Made by a program: the position numbers and the translations under genes. A DNA stretch of 64,000 nucleotides, taken from NCBI GenBank assembly GCA_016718505.1, contig JADKDE010000002.1, positions 62,001 through 126,000 on the forward strand. Direction: 5' to 3'. Numbering within the stretch: position 1 is the first letter of the stretch; every line of letters starts with the position of its first letter. Positions 35,819-44,089 of this stretch are shown in pieces. The DNA comes from Saprospiraceae bacterium. Lineage in GTDB: Bacteria > Bacteroidota > Bacteroidia > Chitinophagales > Saprospiraceae. Under the pieces are notes generated by a model. The model saw only the letters and a program-made list of their open reading frames with translations, searched no databases and was not told the origin of the DNA.

Positions 35819-36301
35819 CTATTCGTCAGCAGCTTGACCTTTTACGTATTTCTCGTATAAGTAAACTGGGATATTGCTATCTCCAAAATACTCTTCGATG
35901 ATGGGCTCTAAGTCTTTCCAATCAAGGCCACCCACTCCTGTGGCTATCTTTGGTAATGCGATGCTCTTAATGCCATTTTTATCGATTTCATGTACCAAAT
36001 CCTTAAGGCAATGCCGAAGATTGTGTAAACTGGCTTTTCCAGGATGACTAGTATTGCTCAGAGGAGCTTCTTGGGTCAACAGGTTGAATATTTTCTTGTG
36101 ATTGATGCCCTGCCACAACCAAACCGTTCCCGATTTTGGATGGTAGGTTTGGCAATAATGCCTAAAATCCTTGTACAGCGATGGGTAATCTTCTCTAATG
36201 CTTGCAGCAAGCCCGCTGTCAAAATGATCCATTGGCGCTACGCCATGTGCCATGGCATCTGCTTTACTCAACATAATGTCACCCTGAACTTTTTTTATCA
36301 T
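35819..36301 (-). CDS. Macrodomain protein, ALC1/TARG1-like
   Basis: A 160-residue stand-alone macrodomain: MIKKVQGDIMLSKADAMAH with the Asp-containing first loop, VAPMDHFDSGLA, and PKIATGVGGLDW, the GVGGL substrate-2 loop. Members hydrolyse or bind ADP-ribose attached to proteins, DNA or metabolites. No DarT-like toxin is next to it. Upstream a -7 box at 36368-36375. Confidence 0.88.
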   Translation of the reverse strand: MIKKVQGDIMLSKADAMAHGVAPMDHFDSGLAASIREDYPSLYKDFRHYCQTYHPKSGTVWLWQGINHKKIFNLLTQEAPLSNTSHPGKASLHNLRHCLKDLVHEIDKNGIKSIALPKIATGVGGLDWKDLEPIIEEYFGDSNIPVYLYEKYVKGQAADE

Positions 36302-36367
36302 GGTCTGTCTTTAATTTTGGTTAAAAAATGCTGGATTGGGTTCTGATTTTAAACCCATTTTCCACTA

Positions 36368-36375
36368 CAAATTTA
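36368..36375 (-). promoter_or_regulatory. -7 box (TAAATTTG) for the macrodomain gene
   Basis: Plus strand CAAATTTA is TAAATTTG on the minus strand, 67 bases upstream of the ATG at 36301. Confidence 0.45.
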
Positions 36376-36509
36376 CAAAAATGCCTTCATATTTTTGGTA
36401 TCCTTTGAGAATATTTTAAGGTATAAATTCGATGATTTTGATCAATTGTTATTATACTTTATGGAACCAAAATCTTCAAACCTAATCAAATAATATTAGG
36501 TTGGGAAGG

Positions 36510-36612
36510 TTGCCACTTTGCGTATATCACAGAATTTATAGGCAGTATTACTGCGCAAATGGCAAATAAACAAAATATAATTAGATATCATATTTACGAT
36601 TGCCTAATTATA
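36510..36612. repeat. Two inverted repeats downstream of carbonic anhydrase
   Basis: First pair: TTGCCACTTTGCG (36510-36522) and CGCAAATGGCAA (36554-36565), imperfect. Second pair: TATAATTAG (36576-36584) and CTAATTATA (36604-36612), perfect. They fill the carbonic-anhydrase side of the 318-base gap. They could be terminator or regulatory structures; no ORF is present. Confidence 0.5.
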
Positions 36613-36620
36613 TTCTTTGA

Positions 36621-37301
36621 TTATAAAGTGGTGGAGATGCTGTCCATATGGTACTGATGCTGCATATTACTGAGGGTGTCATCATAAAAATCAACGATAC
36701 CCGTTTCGACGTCGTATGAGGCCCCTATAATGCCAACTTCTCCTGACTTTACCATCTCTCGTAGGATCTCGCTTCGATCCAGAATTTCGCTTACCGAATG
36801 ATGGATATTTAGATCGGAAACCTTTTCAACGAATTCGTAATTGTCAGAATTCCGATTTTCTGTAATCGTACTTTCCGCTAGAACTGAAGGCTTTATTTTG
36901 TTCAACAAACCTGTAAGGTTGCCTAGATGGACATTGTCACAAGCTCCTTTGATGGCTCCACATTTACTGTGTCCTAGTACCAGTATGAATTTTGATCCTG
37001 AGACCTTACAGGCAAATTCCATGCTGCCCAATATATCATCATTGACAATATTACCCGCTATTCTCACGGAAAAAATATCGCCCAAGCCTTGGTCAAAGAT
37101 TAACTCAGCGCTGGTCCTACTGTCTATGCAAGACAATACAACGGCGAACGGCCATTGTCCGTTTCTGGTTTCATTAACTTGATGTAAAAGGTTGCGATGA
37201 TGCTTAAGATTGCTTACGAACCTTTGATTTCCCTCTTTTAGGTATTGTAAAGCTATAGCAGGGGTAATTGTAGATTGACTCCCAATATTATGTGCTTTCA
37301 T
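36621..37301 (-). CDS. Beta-class carbonic anhydrase
   Basis: A 226-residue cytosolic zinc enzyme interconverting CO2 and bicarbonate. Zinc ligands are C58 and D60 in SCIDSRTS and H111 and C114 in LVLGHSKCGAIKG; the N-terminal LQYLKEGNQRFV is typical of the long clade. Start chosen at MKAHNIG because the upstream in-frame stretch from 37361 is hydrophobic and unlike the family. Next to a small membrane protein (37380-37730) on the same strand. Confidence 0.92.
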   Translation of the reverse strand: MKAHNIGSQSTITPAIALQYLKEGNQRFVSNLKHHRNLLHQVNETRNGQWPFAVVLSCIDSRTSAELIFDQGLGDIFSVRIAGNIVNDDILGSMEFACKVSGSKFILVLGHSKCGAIKGACDNVHLGNLTGLLNKIKPSVLAESTITENRNSDNYEFVEKVSDLNIHHSVSEILDRSEILREMVKSGEVGIIGASYDVETGIVDFYDDTLSNMQHQYHMDSISTTL

Positions 37302-37379
37302 ATTAAAATTATTAGTTATATTCGAAAAACAGAAAAAGGCTACAAAACAGCCAATATCCAATTAATATTTCTAGTAAAA

Positions 37380-37730
37380 CTATCCTAATTCGGGAGGGGG
37401 TGAATGTATTTCAAGGTAACAAGATCCTGAATGCGTGGGCATACAGAAGGTTACATGAATTGTGTAAAAATTTAGATTATTTAATAAAGCAAAGGTAAAT
37501 TTATGGAACCCTTGGGTTATTAACTTAAATTCGACTTCTTTCGCTTTATTGAAATTTGTCTCAGCATTTTCTTCGCTTTCTTTCTCCTTATTTGCTTTTT
37601 CATCTTGGCTTATCACCCAGATTTTTCCAATATTTTCAGCTACTACTGGGAAAATGAAATTCTGTATCAACAGTCCACCTAAGGCAGACCAGACGAATAA
37701 AAAGATGTAAAAATTTGCCTTGGCGATCAA
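37380..37730 (-). CDS. Small membrane-anchored protein next to carbonic anhydrase
   Basis: A 116-residue protein with one N-terminal membrane segment (residues 7-28), a charged Glu/Lys-rich linker and a C-terminus ending HSPPPELG. I recognise no domain. It precedes the carbonic anhydrase gene by ~80 bases on the same strand, and similar short proteins ending in a PPPE motif seem to recur beside carbonate-handling genes in Bacteroidota; that recollection is weak. No promoter box found. Confidence 0.6.
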   Translation of the reverse strand: MIAKANFYIFLFVWSALGGLLIQNFIFPVVAENIGKIWVISQDEKANKEKESEENAETNFNKAKEVEFKLITQGFHKFTFALLNNLNFYTIHVTFCMPTHSGSCYLEIHSPPPELG

Positions 37731-37867
37731 ATCTTATTTATTTAAGAAATACGTATATCAATATTAATAGTTTATTTCATTTTTTGTTGTTAAAAAAACT
37801 AAAACATTGAAAATTCTTGAGAAGTATTGTAGGCTTGAAATGTGCGATAATTGGTCTTACAAAGATG

Positions 37868-37907
37868 AAAAAATAGCCCCAAACATCGAAGTTTGAGGCT
37901 ATTTTTA
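37868..37907 (-). terminator. Rho-independent terminator after the unknown secreted gene
   Basis: Arms AAAATAGCCCCAAAC (37870-37884) and GTTTGAGGCTATTTT (37891-37905) with one mismatch and a 6-base loop; on the minus strand the stem is followed by a T run. Serves the gene ending at 37927. Confidence 0.75.
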
Positions 37908-37926
37908 AGTTCATTTCGACCAAATG

Positions 37927-38658
37927 TTAATTACAAGTATTCGAATAATAATAAACGTGATTTTCTATTGAGCTCCATCCCATTTTATCTTTGAAAGCAC
38001 TCATTAATTTAGGGCAATTCCCATATAAGTTTTTCCATTCGTCATCATAATTCTTTTTGTATAGTCTGAATGCAACATCATCTCCTTTCTTAAAATAGTA
38101 TGATTTAGGATCACCTCCAGTAAGTCTAAAATCACCTACTCCAAATGCACCTACTCCAACTCCACCAGTTTCTGAGGCATATGGATCAAAAAAGACCTTC
38201 ATGCCTTTTGAAAATCCTGGATTTAATAATTGCAATAAAAGTGTCATTTTTTTCTTTTTTATCATAACCTCAGTGCTTTCAAAATAGCTGTACCCTTCTT
38301 TGATATACCCTTCGTTTAATGTAGCTTCTGAGGTCCATTTTGGAACATCATATATCTTACTTAATTCAGCATTCATTTTATCATAACCAGATGGACATAT
38401 ATACATATGTTTTATCTCTTCAGGTTTTAATTTGAGTTTCTTTTTTGTGCTTTTTTCTTTGATGGTTATTTCTTCTATAAGGCCCTTTTTTCTGTCTATG
38501 TCATCGATAAATCCGACGATTTCTTTTCCATCAGTCAATGTTAGATAAGATTCTTTTTTGCCAGAAAAAAGAAAATTACCTTCTAAGAATTTTTGACCAA
38601 AAACACCTGAAGAAAATAAAATAGAGAATACTAATGTTTGTAATATCAGAAATTTCAT
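37927..38658 (-). CDS. Unknown secreted protein
   Basis: A 243-residue protein with a signal peptide (residues 1-21, MKFLILQTLVFSILFSSGVFG). The rest is Lys-rich with short strands; GGVGVGAFGVGDFRL is a glycine-rich patch around residue 170. No domain recognised. It has its own promoter and terminator, so it is monocistronic. Perhaps a periplasmic or surface protein. Confidence 0.6.
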   Translation of the reverse strand: MKFLILQTLVFSILFSSGVFGQKFLEGNFLFSGKKESYLTLTDGKEIVGFIDDIDRKKGLIEEITIKEKSTKKKLKLKPEEIKHMYICPSGYDKMNAELSKIYDVPKWTSEATLNEGYIKEGYSYFESTEVMIKKKKMTLLLQLLNPGFSKGMKVFFDPYASETGGVGVGAFGVGDFRLTGGDPKSYYFKKGDDVAFRLYKKNYDDEWKNLYGNCPKLMSAFKDKMGWSSIENHVYYYSNTCN

Positions 38659-38694
38659 GCTTGTGAGTTTAAATTATTAAATGTAAGTAACTAC

Positions 38695-38702
38695 CAAATG
38701 TA
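38695..38702 (-). promoter_or_regulatory. -7 box (TACATTTG) for the unknown secreted gene
   Basis: Plus strand CAAATGTA is TACATTTG on the minus strand, 37 bases upstream of the ATG at 38658. Confidence 0.5.
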
Positions 38703-38805
38703 ATTAAATTTTTGAAGTTTGTTCGCTTGTTGTGAAAATAAATAAATAATAATTGTGTATTTCCAGAAAAGCAAGTGATCATACAATTTTAGGCTTATAC
38801 ATAGC

Positions 38806-38922
38806 TTGCGTAAGGTATCTGGAAGGCGGCCTTTAGGCTGGTGCGCAGCACCGAGCGAATAGCGAGTCTGAAAGGTACCGACCTTCATTTCGTCTTAAAG
38901 ACGAAATGAAGGATACGCCCAA
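38806..38922 (-). repeat. GGGCGT intergenic element, sub-type B, reverse (R8)
   Basis: On the minus strand: TTGGGCGTATCCTTCATTT, a TTTCGTC/GACGAAA stem, GGTCGGTACC, CAGACTCGCTATTCGCTCG, GTGCTGCGCACC, and CTTCCAGATACCTTACGCAA. Its second half matches R7 almost base for base. Confidence 0.75.
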
Positions 38923-38934
38923 ATCATCATCCCA

Positions 38935-40032
38935 TCATATCTGTATCGGCCCTTCGCCTACTTCATCCGCCAGATAATCTTGGTCTTGGCAGAATTGCAC
39001 CAAATCGGTGATGATAAAGTCAGTAATGGGCTCCGCGTGGGCGTGTGGATATAATAGGTGGATATTCGGCCCCGCATCCAGCGTAAAATACAATGGAATC
39101 TTCGTTTCCAAGCGAAATTCGCGCACTTTATTGATGGCTTGGAGCGTATTGGGCTGCATCAAAATATACGATGGATCCGAGGACATCATGAGCGCGTGCA
39201 GCGTTAATGCCTCCTGCTCGGCCAAATGACCAAATGCCTCGACATCGCCCGCCGCCATAATGTCTAGCAGTCGTTTGGTGTTAGATTTTGCTTGGTCGAA
39301 TCGGGTTTGTGCGTAGGGATTCTCCTTCATGAGGGCATGACCAGCCGTGGAGGAAACGCTCTTTTGGCCCTTGTGTATCAGCAAGATATCGTCGTGATAG
39401 GTATGGAAAACGGGATCTATTTCTTTCTCTACGCCGATGGCAAAATAATCGCTAGAGCCCGGGACATCTTCGTGATAACCCCAAAGCGAAGCCCTGCTGA
39501 ACACTGATCTCGAAGCGCTACCACTGCCGAGACGAGCTACGAAAGAAGCTTTTTGTTCGAAGTCCAAATCGCTCTCCAGAGTCCCGAATAATTCGTGTTC
39601 CATGGTGCACAAGCACAGCGCCAAGGCACTCATGCTCGCAGCAGATGAGGCGATTCCAGAAGAATGTGGAAATGTATTCAAGCTTTGTATATGCAGATGG
39701 TACTGCCTCAGAAAGGGAAATTGCTCGTCGAGTCCTTCCAAAAATTTGAGCATTTTCTCCTGAAATTTGGGTTCTTCCTTCCCTTCGAATAGGTACTGAA
39801 GCGTGATCGGGGTGAATCGATCGGTTTCGGTTCCTTTGGGCTGATACTCCAGGAGCATTTCTGTATAAGCGTTATTCAACGTCAAGCTCAGCGATGGATT
39901 AGAAGGCAATTGGCGACCGTGTTTGCCCCAGTATTTTACGATGGCGATATTCGAAGGACTCTTCCAGTGGGCGAATCCCTCTTTTTGTACTTGGGGATCC
40001 ATAAACGCATCCCCTAATGAAAACTCAAACAT
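38935..40032 (-). CDS. mvaD: Diphosphomevalonate decarboxylase
   Basis: A 365-residue GHMP kinase-fold enzyme, last step of the mevalonate route to isopentenyl diphosphate. KSPSNIAIVKYWGKHG at the N-terminus and FPHSSGIASSAASMSAL (ATP loop) with the substrate-contacting SGSASRSVF around residue 165 are typical. This points to isoprenoid synthesis by mevalonate rather than MEP in this organism, as in several Bacteroidota lineages. No other pathway genes are nearby. Start at 40032 gives a short N-terminal leader before the conserved region; the Met at residue 11 is an alternative. Confidence 0.9.
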   Translation of the reverse strand: MFEFSLGDAFMDPQVQKEGFAHWKSPSNIAIVKYWGKHGRQLPSNPSLSLTLNNAYTEMLLEYQPKGTETDRFTPITLQYLFEGKEEPKFQEKMLKFLEGLDEQFPFLRQYHLHIQSLNTFPHSSGIASSAASMSALALCLCTMEHELFGTLESDLDFEQKASFVARLGSGSASRSVFSRASLWGYHEDVPGSSDYFAIGVEKEIDPVFHTYHDDILLIHKGQKSVSSTAGHALMKENPYAQTRFDQAKSNTKRLLDIMAAGDVEAFGHLAEQEALTLHALMMSSDPSYILMQPNTLQAINKVREFRLETKIPLYFTLDAGPNIHLLYPHAHAEPITDFIITDLVQFCQDQDYLADEVGEGPIQI

Positions 40033-40103
40033 AAAGTGAAAAAATATTTATGCGAATGTACTCAAAATTGCGATATTGTGGCATAATTTTAAGTCAGAAC
40101 CAC

Positions 40104-41213
40104 ATGAATATTAGCCCTTTTAGAGCCTTGCACGCCAATATTGGCATGATTAATTCCTGCGATACTTTTTTCGAAAACGTGAAGGATGAGTTTTTGGCAT
40201 TCCAAAAAAGTGGCTTTTATGACAAGCTAAATCTCGATGCCTACTATATCCTCAAGATCAAGACTCAGTATGGAACCCACACAGGACTCCTTTGTGGCGT
40301 GGACATCAAGGAGTACTTAGAAGGGAATATCCTTATCCATGAAAATACTTTGAGCTCTAAGGAACAAAAGATGGTGCATTTATTTTTGAAGCGGAAGGCC
40401 TTTATCAAGCCCGTTTTATTGACATATCCGACCAATAATACTTTGCAACAAAAGCTATCCTTTTGGACTGAAAGTCACAAACCTTTAGTCCGTGCTTTGT
40501 TCGAAAAATCCAAGGAGATTCACGATATTTTTGCCATCAACGACCCTGAGTTGATACGTGAAATAACCGATTTTTTCAAGGAGAATGTCCCTCAGACGTA
40601 TATCGCCGATGGACATCACAGGTGTTCTACGGCGGCCTATTTGTACAATCAGTATCAAGAAAGGGGATTGCCCCCACCGACGGACAAGATTTTTTCGGCC
40701 CTTTTTGCGATGGATCAGTTGACGATATTGGACTACAATCGGATGGTGGATTGCCTGCATTTGGTGAGTCCAGCACGGCTCTTGGCTGCATTGTCGAGAC
40801 TGTGTTATATCGATATCGAGGATACGCCCAAAAAGCCAACTTGCAAACACGAATGGACGCTGTTTATTGGTCGCGAGTGCTTTAGATTGCGCTGGAAAAA
40901 GGATGTTTTGAACCAATACAAGGACCAAGTCGTGAGGCTGGATGCCACGATCTTGGACGAGCAAGTATTTCAGAATATACTGGGCATTAAGGACGTAAAA
41001 ACGGATCAGAAAATAGAATATATCGAAGGAGCAAAAGGCTTGAATGTCATCCTTGAGAAGGTATTGAAGAAAGAAACGAGTATCGGGATTTGCTTGTATC
41101 CTGTTGATATTCAGGAGGTTGTGACGATTGCTGACCACCATCAAATCATGCCACCCAAGTCAACTTGGTTCGAGCCAAGGATCAAAAACGGGCTCTTGGT
41201 ATTCGAGTTTTAA
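40104..41213 (+). CDS. DUF1015 family protein
   Basis: A ~369-residue protein of DUF1015. MNISPFRALHAN at the start and YIADGHHRCSTAAYL in the middle are family hallmarks. Archaeal members are reported as ADP-dependent serine kinases; bacterial members may act similarly, but that is transfer from another domain of life. Divergent from mvaD. ATG at 40104 is preferred over an earlier Met at 40050 because homologues start at the NISPF block. Confidence 0.85.
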   Translation: MNISPFRALHANIGMINSCDTFFENVKDEFLAFQKSGFYDKLNLDAYYILKIKTQYGTHTGLLCGVDIKEYLEGNILIHENTLSSKEQKMVHLFLKRKAFIKPVLLTYPTNNTLQQKLSFWTESHKPLVRALFEKSKEIHDIFAINDPELIREITDFFKENVPQTYIADGHHRCSTAAYLYNQYQERGLPPPTDKIFSALFAMDQLTILDYNRMVDCLHLVSPARLLAALSRLCYIDIEDTPKKPTCKHEWTLFIGRECFRLRWKKDVLNQYKDQVVRLDATILDEQVFQNILGIKDVKTDQKIEYIEGAKGLNVILEKVLKKETSIGICLYPVDIQEVVTIADHHQIMPPKSTWFEPRIKNGLLVFEF

Positions 41214-41229
41214 TCATTGCATAGAGGGT

Positions 41230-41332
41230 ATGAGGGCGCGTGACTTGGCTTCGCCAAGCACCGAGCTGTTCATGGGTTCACTTCGTTCCGTCTCATCGCG
41301 ATGAGACCAAGCCATTACTATCTCTCGCGCAC
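41230..41332 (+). repeat. GGGCGT-type intergenic element (R9)
   Basis: GAGGGCGCGTGACTTGG opens; CTTCGCCAAGC hairpin; CATGGGTTCACTTCGTTCCG; GTCTCATCGCGATGAGAC hairpin; ends CTCTCGCGCAC. Lies in the 262-base gap after the DUF1015 gene. Confidence 0.65.
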
Positions 41333-41475
41333 TAGAAGAACGTAGGTTGTGGATTTTAATAAGAAAGTTGGTATCTCACTCCCTTGATATCCAAACTTTG
41401 CGATTCTCTTTATCTTTTGCTCTTAATATCGATAACTGTGTAGTACATTTACTATAACAAAAAAAAATCAAAGCA

Positions 41476-42521
41476 ATGGCCCAATCCGCAAAAATACTAT
41501 TTGGAATCCTTCTGATGGTTGAGACCTTAATATTCATGGGTTGCGAGGGTGGTGGGGGAGTGAAGGGATCTAAAGACACTATTGAAAATCGAAATTCAAA
41601 GGAAGATACTAACAACAATTTGAGTTCGAATTCATCAGAAACAACTTTAAGTAGAACCGATGATTTAAAGGCGACTCAAAGGAATTTGGAAGATTCTATA
41701 TTGAATATTGGGGCAAAAGTATTTACTATCAATGAAAAAACAGGTGAAGTGGTAGGGTGTCCGTTTCTGAAATTGGCGGGTGTTTATAATTCAATAGAAT
41801 TAGGGAGAGTGGATTCTATGAAAGCTGCAAAGGAAAAAGAAAAATTTCAACGACTTCTTCCGAAATTAGAAAAAGTCTGGCTTGGTACAAAAGAAATTGT
41901 TAAATCTGAAGAGTTTCTTGAAGGTGAGGATAGTTATCCAAAATCTGGTTATTTTTCAACTGATGGAAAATACCTCATCGTACCAGACGGAATGGCGCAT
42001 GGTGGATATACAGATAAATTATATTTCTTTGATACTCAGGGAAATTTGTTAAAAAAATATTCCTTTCCAGAGCCACTAATAACATATATGGGTTTTAATT
42101 CGGAAAACACACATTTTTGGGTGCAAAGTCAAACAAAATCTGAATATTGGTTTTTTACTTCATCGGGCAAACTAGTAAGAAAAAGTAATAACTCGTCGTT
42201 GACTGAGACTGTTTCTACACCTATTGGTTTTAATAATGTAAGTAAAAGGGACTTTTTTGGTTATTGTGAAATACTAATTTATATCACGAAAATGGATCTT
42301 TAATTGCCAAAATTAGAAATGAAAGTGAATATTCAATAATAAATGAAGATTTTGATTTATTATCCTATATTAGGAATAATCAAATAAAAATAGCGGATAT
42401 TAGGACTAATAAAATTTTGTTTTATAGTAATGCACATTTTAAAAATTTAATTATGCATCAAGATGCAGCCTACATTTCATTTAATGATTATAAAACTTAT
42501 AAATATGAAATTTCAAAATAA
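41476..42521 (+). CDS. Lipoprotein with CxGGGGVKG start (frame break)
   Basis: A ~348-residue lipoprotein: lipobox FMGC, then EGGGGVKG and a Ser/Asn/Thr-rich linker to about residue 65; the rest resembles a beta-propeller-like fold (e.g. YFSTDGKYLIVPDG, KLYFFDTQGNLLKKY). The first frame ends at 42303, but adding one A to the run 42269-42271 changes YCEILIYITK to YCENTNLYHENGSLIAKI and leads to a stop at 42521. Likely a sequencing slip. The same N-terminal signature occurs in the lipoprotein at 44812, so the two are related. Function unknown. Confidence 0.72.
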
Positions 42522-42530
42522 AACCCATTA

Positions 42531-42632
42531 CTAGCCCAAGTCTAAGACTTGGGCTAGATAGCCCAATACGCTATCTTCTCCTTTGGATGAAATGAGTTCA
42601 GTTTGGGTCTAAGTTTGAAAACTGGGACCAGC
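42531..42632. repeat. REP-like hairpin unit (A)
   Basis: Perfect stem CTAGCCCAAGT (42531-42541) / ACTTGGGCTAG (42547-42557), then a degenerate second unit ending AAAACTGGGACCAGC. It resembles the hairpin pair at 45935-46006. It follows immediately after the lipoprotein stop. Confidence 0.65.
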
Positions 42633-42684
42633 ATAGGACTATGTTTTTTCTCATCTAGTAGTGGCCAAAAACAATAAAATGCAT

Positions 42685-42692
42685 TAAATTTG
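42685..42692 (+). promoter_or_regulatory. -7 box (TAAATTTG) for the retropepsin-like gene
   Basis: TAAATTTG ends 23 bases before the ATG at 42716. Confidence 0.5.
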
Positions 42693-42715
42693 TTATACAA
42701 TAAAGAATTGTAATC

Positions 42716-43135
42716 ATGGGACTAATTTGGGCAGAAATAGAATTGATAAACGGAGGAGATTTGGAAATGGTCAGAAGGAACCTTATGGACATTGACGAAG
42801 TTAAAAAAATGAAAGTGTCCATGCTCGTGGATACGGGAGCTTATAATCTTTGTATCAATGAAGTAATCCAGGAACAACTCCAACTTCCTGTCGTTGAGAA
42901 ACGCAAAGCCCAATTGGCCAATGGCTCTATAGAAGAATACGACGTTGTGGACAATGTGCAAGTAAGGTTTAAAAATAGAGCGACGACATGCAGAGCAATG
43001 GTCTTACCTGGTGATACAGAACCCTTATTTGGCGCAATCCCTATGGAAGACATGGACCTAATCATTCATCCCCTCAGACAAGAACTCCTCGTAAATCCAG
43101 AACACCCGTATTTCGCCCAGATGTCAGTGAAGTGA
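42716..43135 (+). CDS. Clan AA retropepsin-like aspartic protease
   Basis: A 139-residue single-domain protein. MLVDTGAYNLCI carries D39-T40-G41, the aspartic dyad half-site, and FGAIPMEDMDLIIHP near the end matches the hydrophobic-hydrophobic-Gly region of retropepsins; two chains would be needed to form an active site. No signal peptide, so cytosolic. Such small clan-AA proteins are common in Bacteroidota and cyanobacteria and sometimes sit beside toxin-antitoxin genes, as here. Confidence 0.82.
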   Translation: MGLIWAEIELINGGDLEMVRRNLMDIDEVKKMKVSMLVDTGAYNLCINEVIQEQLQLPVVEKRKAQLANGSIEEYDVVDNVQVRFKNRATTCRAMVLPGDTEPLFGAIPMEDMDLIIHPLRQELLVNPEHPYFAQMSVK

Positions 43136-43207
43136 AGTGCGGAGTGATGGTTCATGGTTCAAATAGTATTTTGATAAATGAAGCATTTCCCATTGTATAT
43201 TTGGATT

Positions 43208-43369
43208 TTAATTGAGTTTAAGCTCTCCTTTGATAACCTTCTGCATAAAACTCTTTTGTTCATCAAAGGTCATTCCTTTGATATATTTGTAAATCTTAGC
43301 CTGTAATTCATCTTTCATTTTAATGCAGTCAAATTCTTTTTTGGGTTTCTTAATTACCTCCTTATTCAT
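43208..43369 (-). CDS. Small partner of the PIN protein (antitoxin candidate)
   Basis: A ~53-residue, Lys-rich helical protein (KDELQAKIYKYIKGM, DEQKSFMQKVIKGELKLN) directly 3' of the PIN gene on the same strand, starting ~7 bases before its stop codon. I recognise no family. The position suggests an antitoxin or partner, although antitoxins usually precede the toxin. An earlier Met (43402) would deepen the overlap. Confidence 0.45.
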   Translation of the reverse strand: MNKEVIKKPKKEFDCIKMKDELQAKIYKYIKGMTFDEQKSFMQKVIKGELKLN

Positions 43370-43820
43370 ATCTAAAAATTTCTTTTGGTGTTCGAATTTC
43401 AATTGGATGATAACCTTCTCTTAAATTGATTGAATTATAGCCCCTTATTCTAGGTAAGTTTACAATATGTTTAAAATTCCAGCTAACCAAAACATCTGCA
43501 TAGTTGAGGGTAGCAGTTGCTATATGTTGACAATCTCCTAAACTTGTCTCGCCAACAATTTTTTCATTAACATACATCATAGCAAGAACCCTTGCTTCCT
43601 CATTAACTTCAACCTTTGAAATCATATCAGTTGGAATAGATGCGAAGAAATTTCGAACAAAGACTGGTGCAGCTGATAATTCAAATTCTAACAAATCAGA
43701 GATGAGCAGAACAGGACGAGTCTTGAAGGCCAACTCAAAAAAATCCTTAGTTGCATCCTTAAATTCATCGTCAAAATACCCGCCAACTACTGAAGTGTCT
43801 ATATAAATTCTCTGCTTCAT
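43362..43820 (-). CDS. PIN-domain ribonuclease, VapC-like
   Basis: A 152-residue PIN protein: YIDTSVVGG with the first acidic residue (D8), LLEFELS (E45/E47), and GDCQHIATA (D96) followed by VLVSWNFKHIV, typical of a PIN sub-group common in Bacteroidota. As a VapC-like toxin it would cut RNA, often initiator tRNA or rRNA. No VapB-like gene lies upstream; a small helical protein lies downstream. Confidence 0.85.
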   Translation of the reverse strand: MKQRIYIDTSVVGGYFDDEFKDATKDFFELAFKTRPVLLISDLLEFELSAAPVFVRNFFASIPTDMISKVEVNEEARVLAMMYVNEKIVGETSLGDCQHIATATLNYADVLVSWNFKHIVNLPRIRGYNSINLREGYHPIEIRTPKEIFRYE

Positions 43821-44035
43821 TTAACATATGATGTCTTAACAAATTTGATGATTTTCCCTCCATATTTTCTTGTTTTCTATTTTTTCTTTCTTAAACGCAA
43901 CATTAAAATTGAAATGGTAAATCCTCTGTTTCTGCTATTGCTATTGATTTATAATAAATGTAGGTACATTTCTAGAATAAGTTGTTCGAACTTTAAGTGA
44001 AGTAGTGGTTTTATTTTAACCAAAAGAAGATAAAT

Positions 44036-44049
44036 TTAACAAATGTTAA
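44036..44049. promoter_or_regulatory. Inverted repeat upstream of mazEF, operator candidate
   Basis: TTAACA (44036-44041) and TGTTAA (44044-44049) separated by AA, just upstream of the -7 box at 44065. A ribbon-helix-helix antitoxin dimer could bind here for autoregulation. Confidence 0.45.
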
Positions 44050-44064
44050 TATACAAATAAGATA

Positions 44065-44072
44065 TACCTTTG
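44065..44072 (+). promoter_or_regulatory. -7 box (TACCTTTG) for mazEF
   Basis: TACCTTTG ends 17 bases before the ATG at 44090; the palindrome at 44036-44049 covers the -33 region. Confidence 0.6.
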
Positions 44073-44089
44073 TAATATAAAAATAAAAT

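Noticed and set aside
36302..36509. Possible regulatory RNA between macrodomain and carbonic anhydrase genes
   Set aside because: Only AT-rich sequence and a -7 box for the macrodomain gene; no conserved riboswitch pattern recognised.
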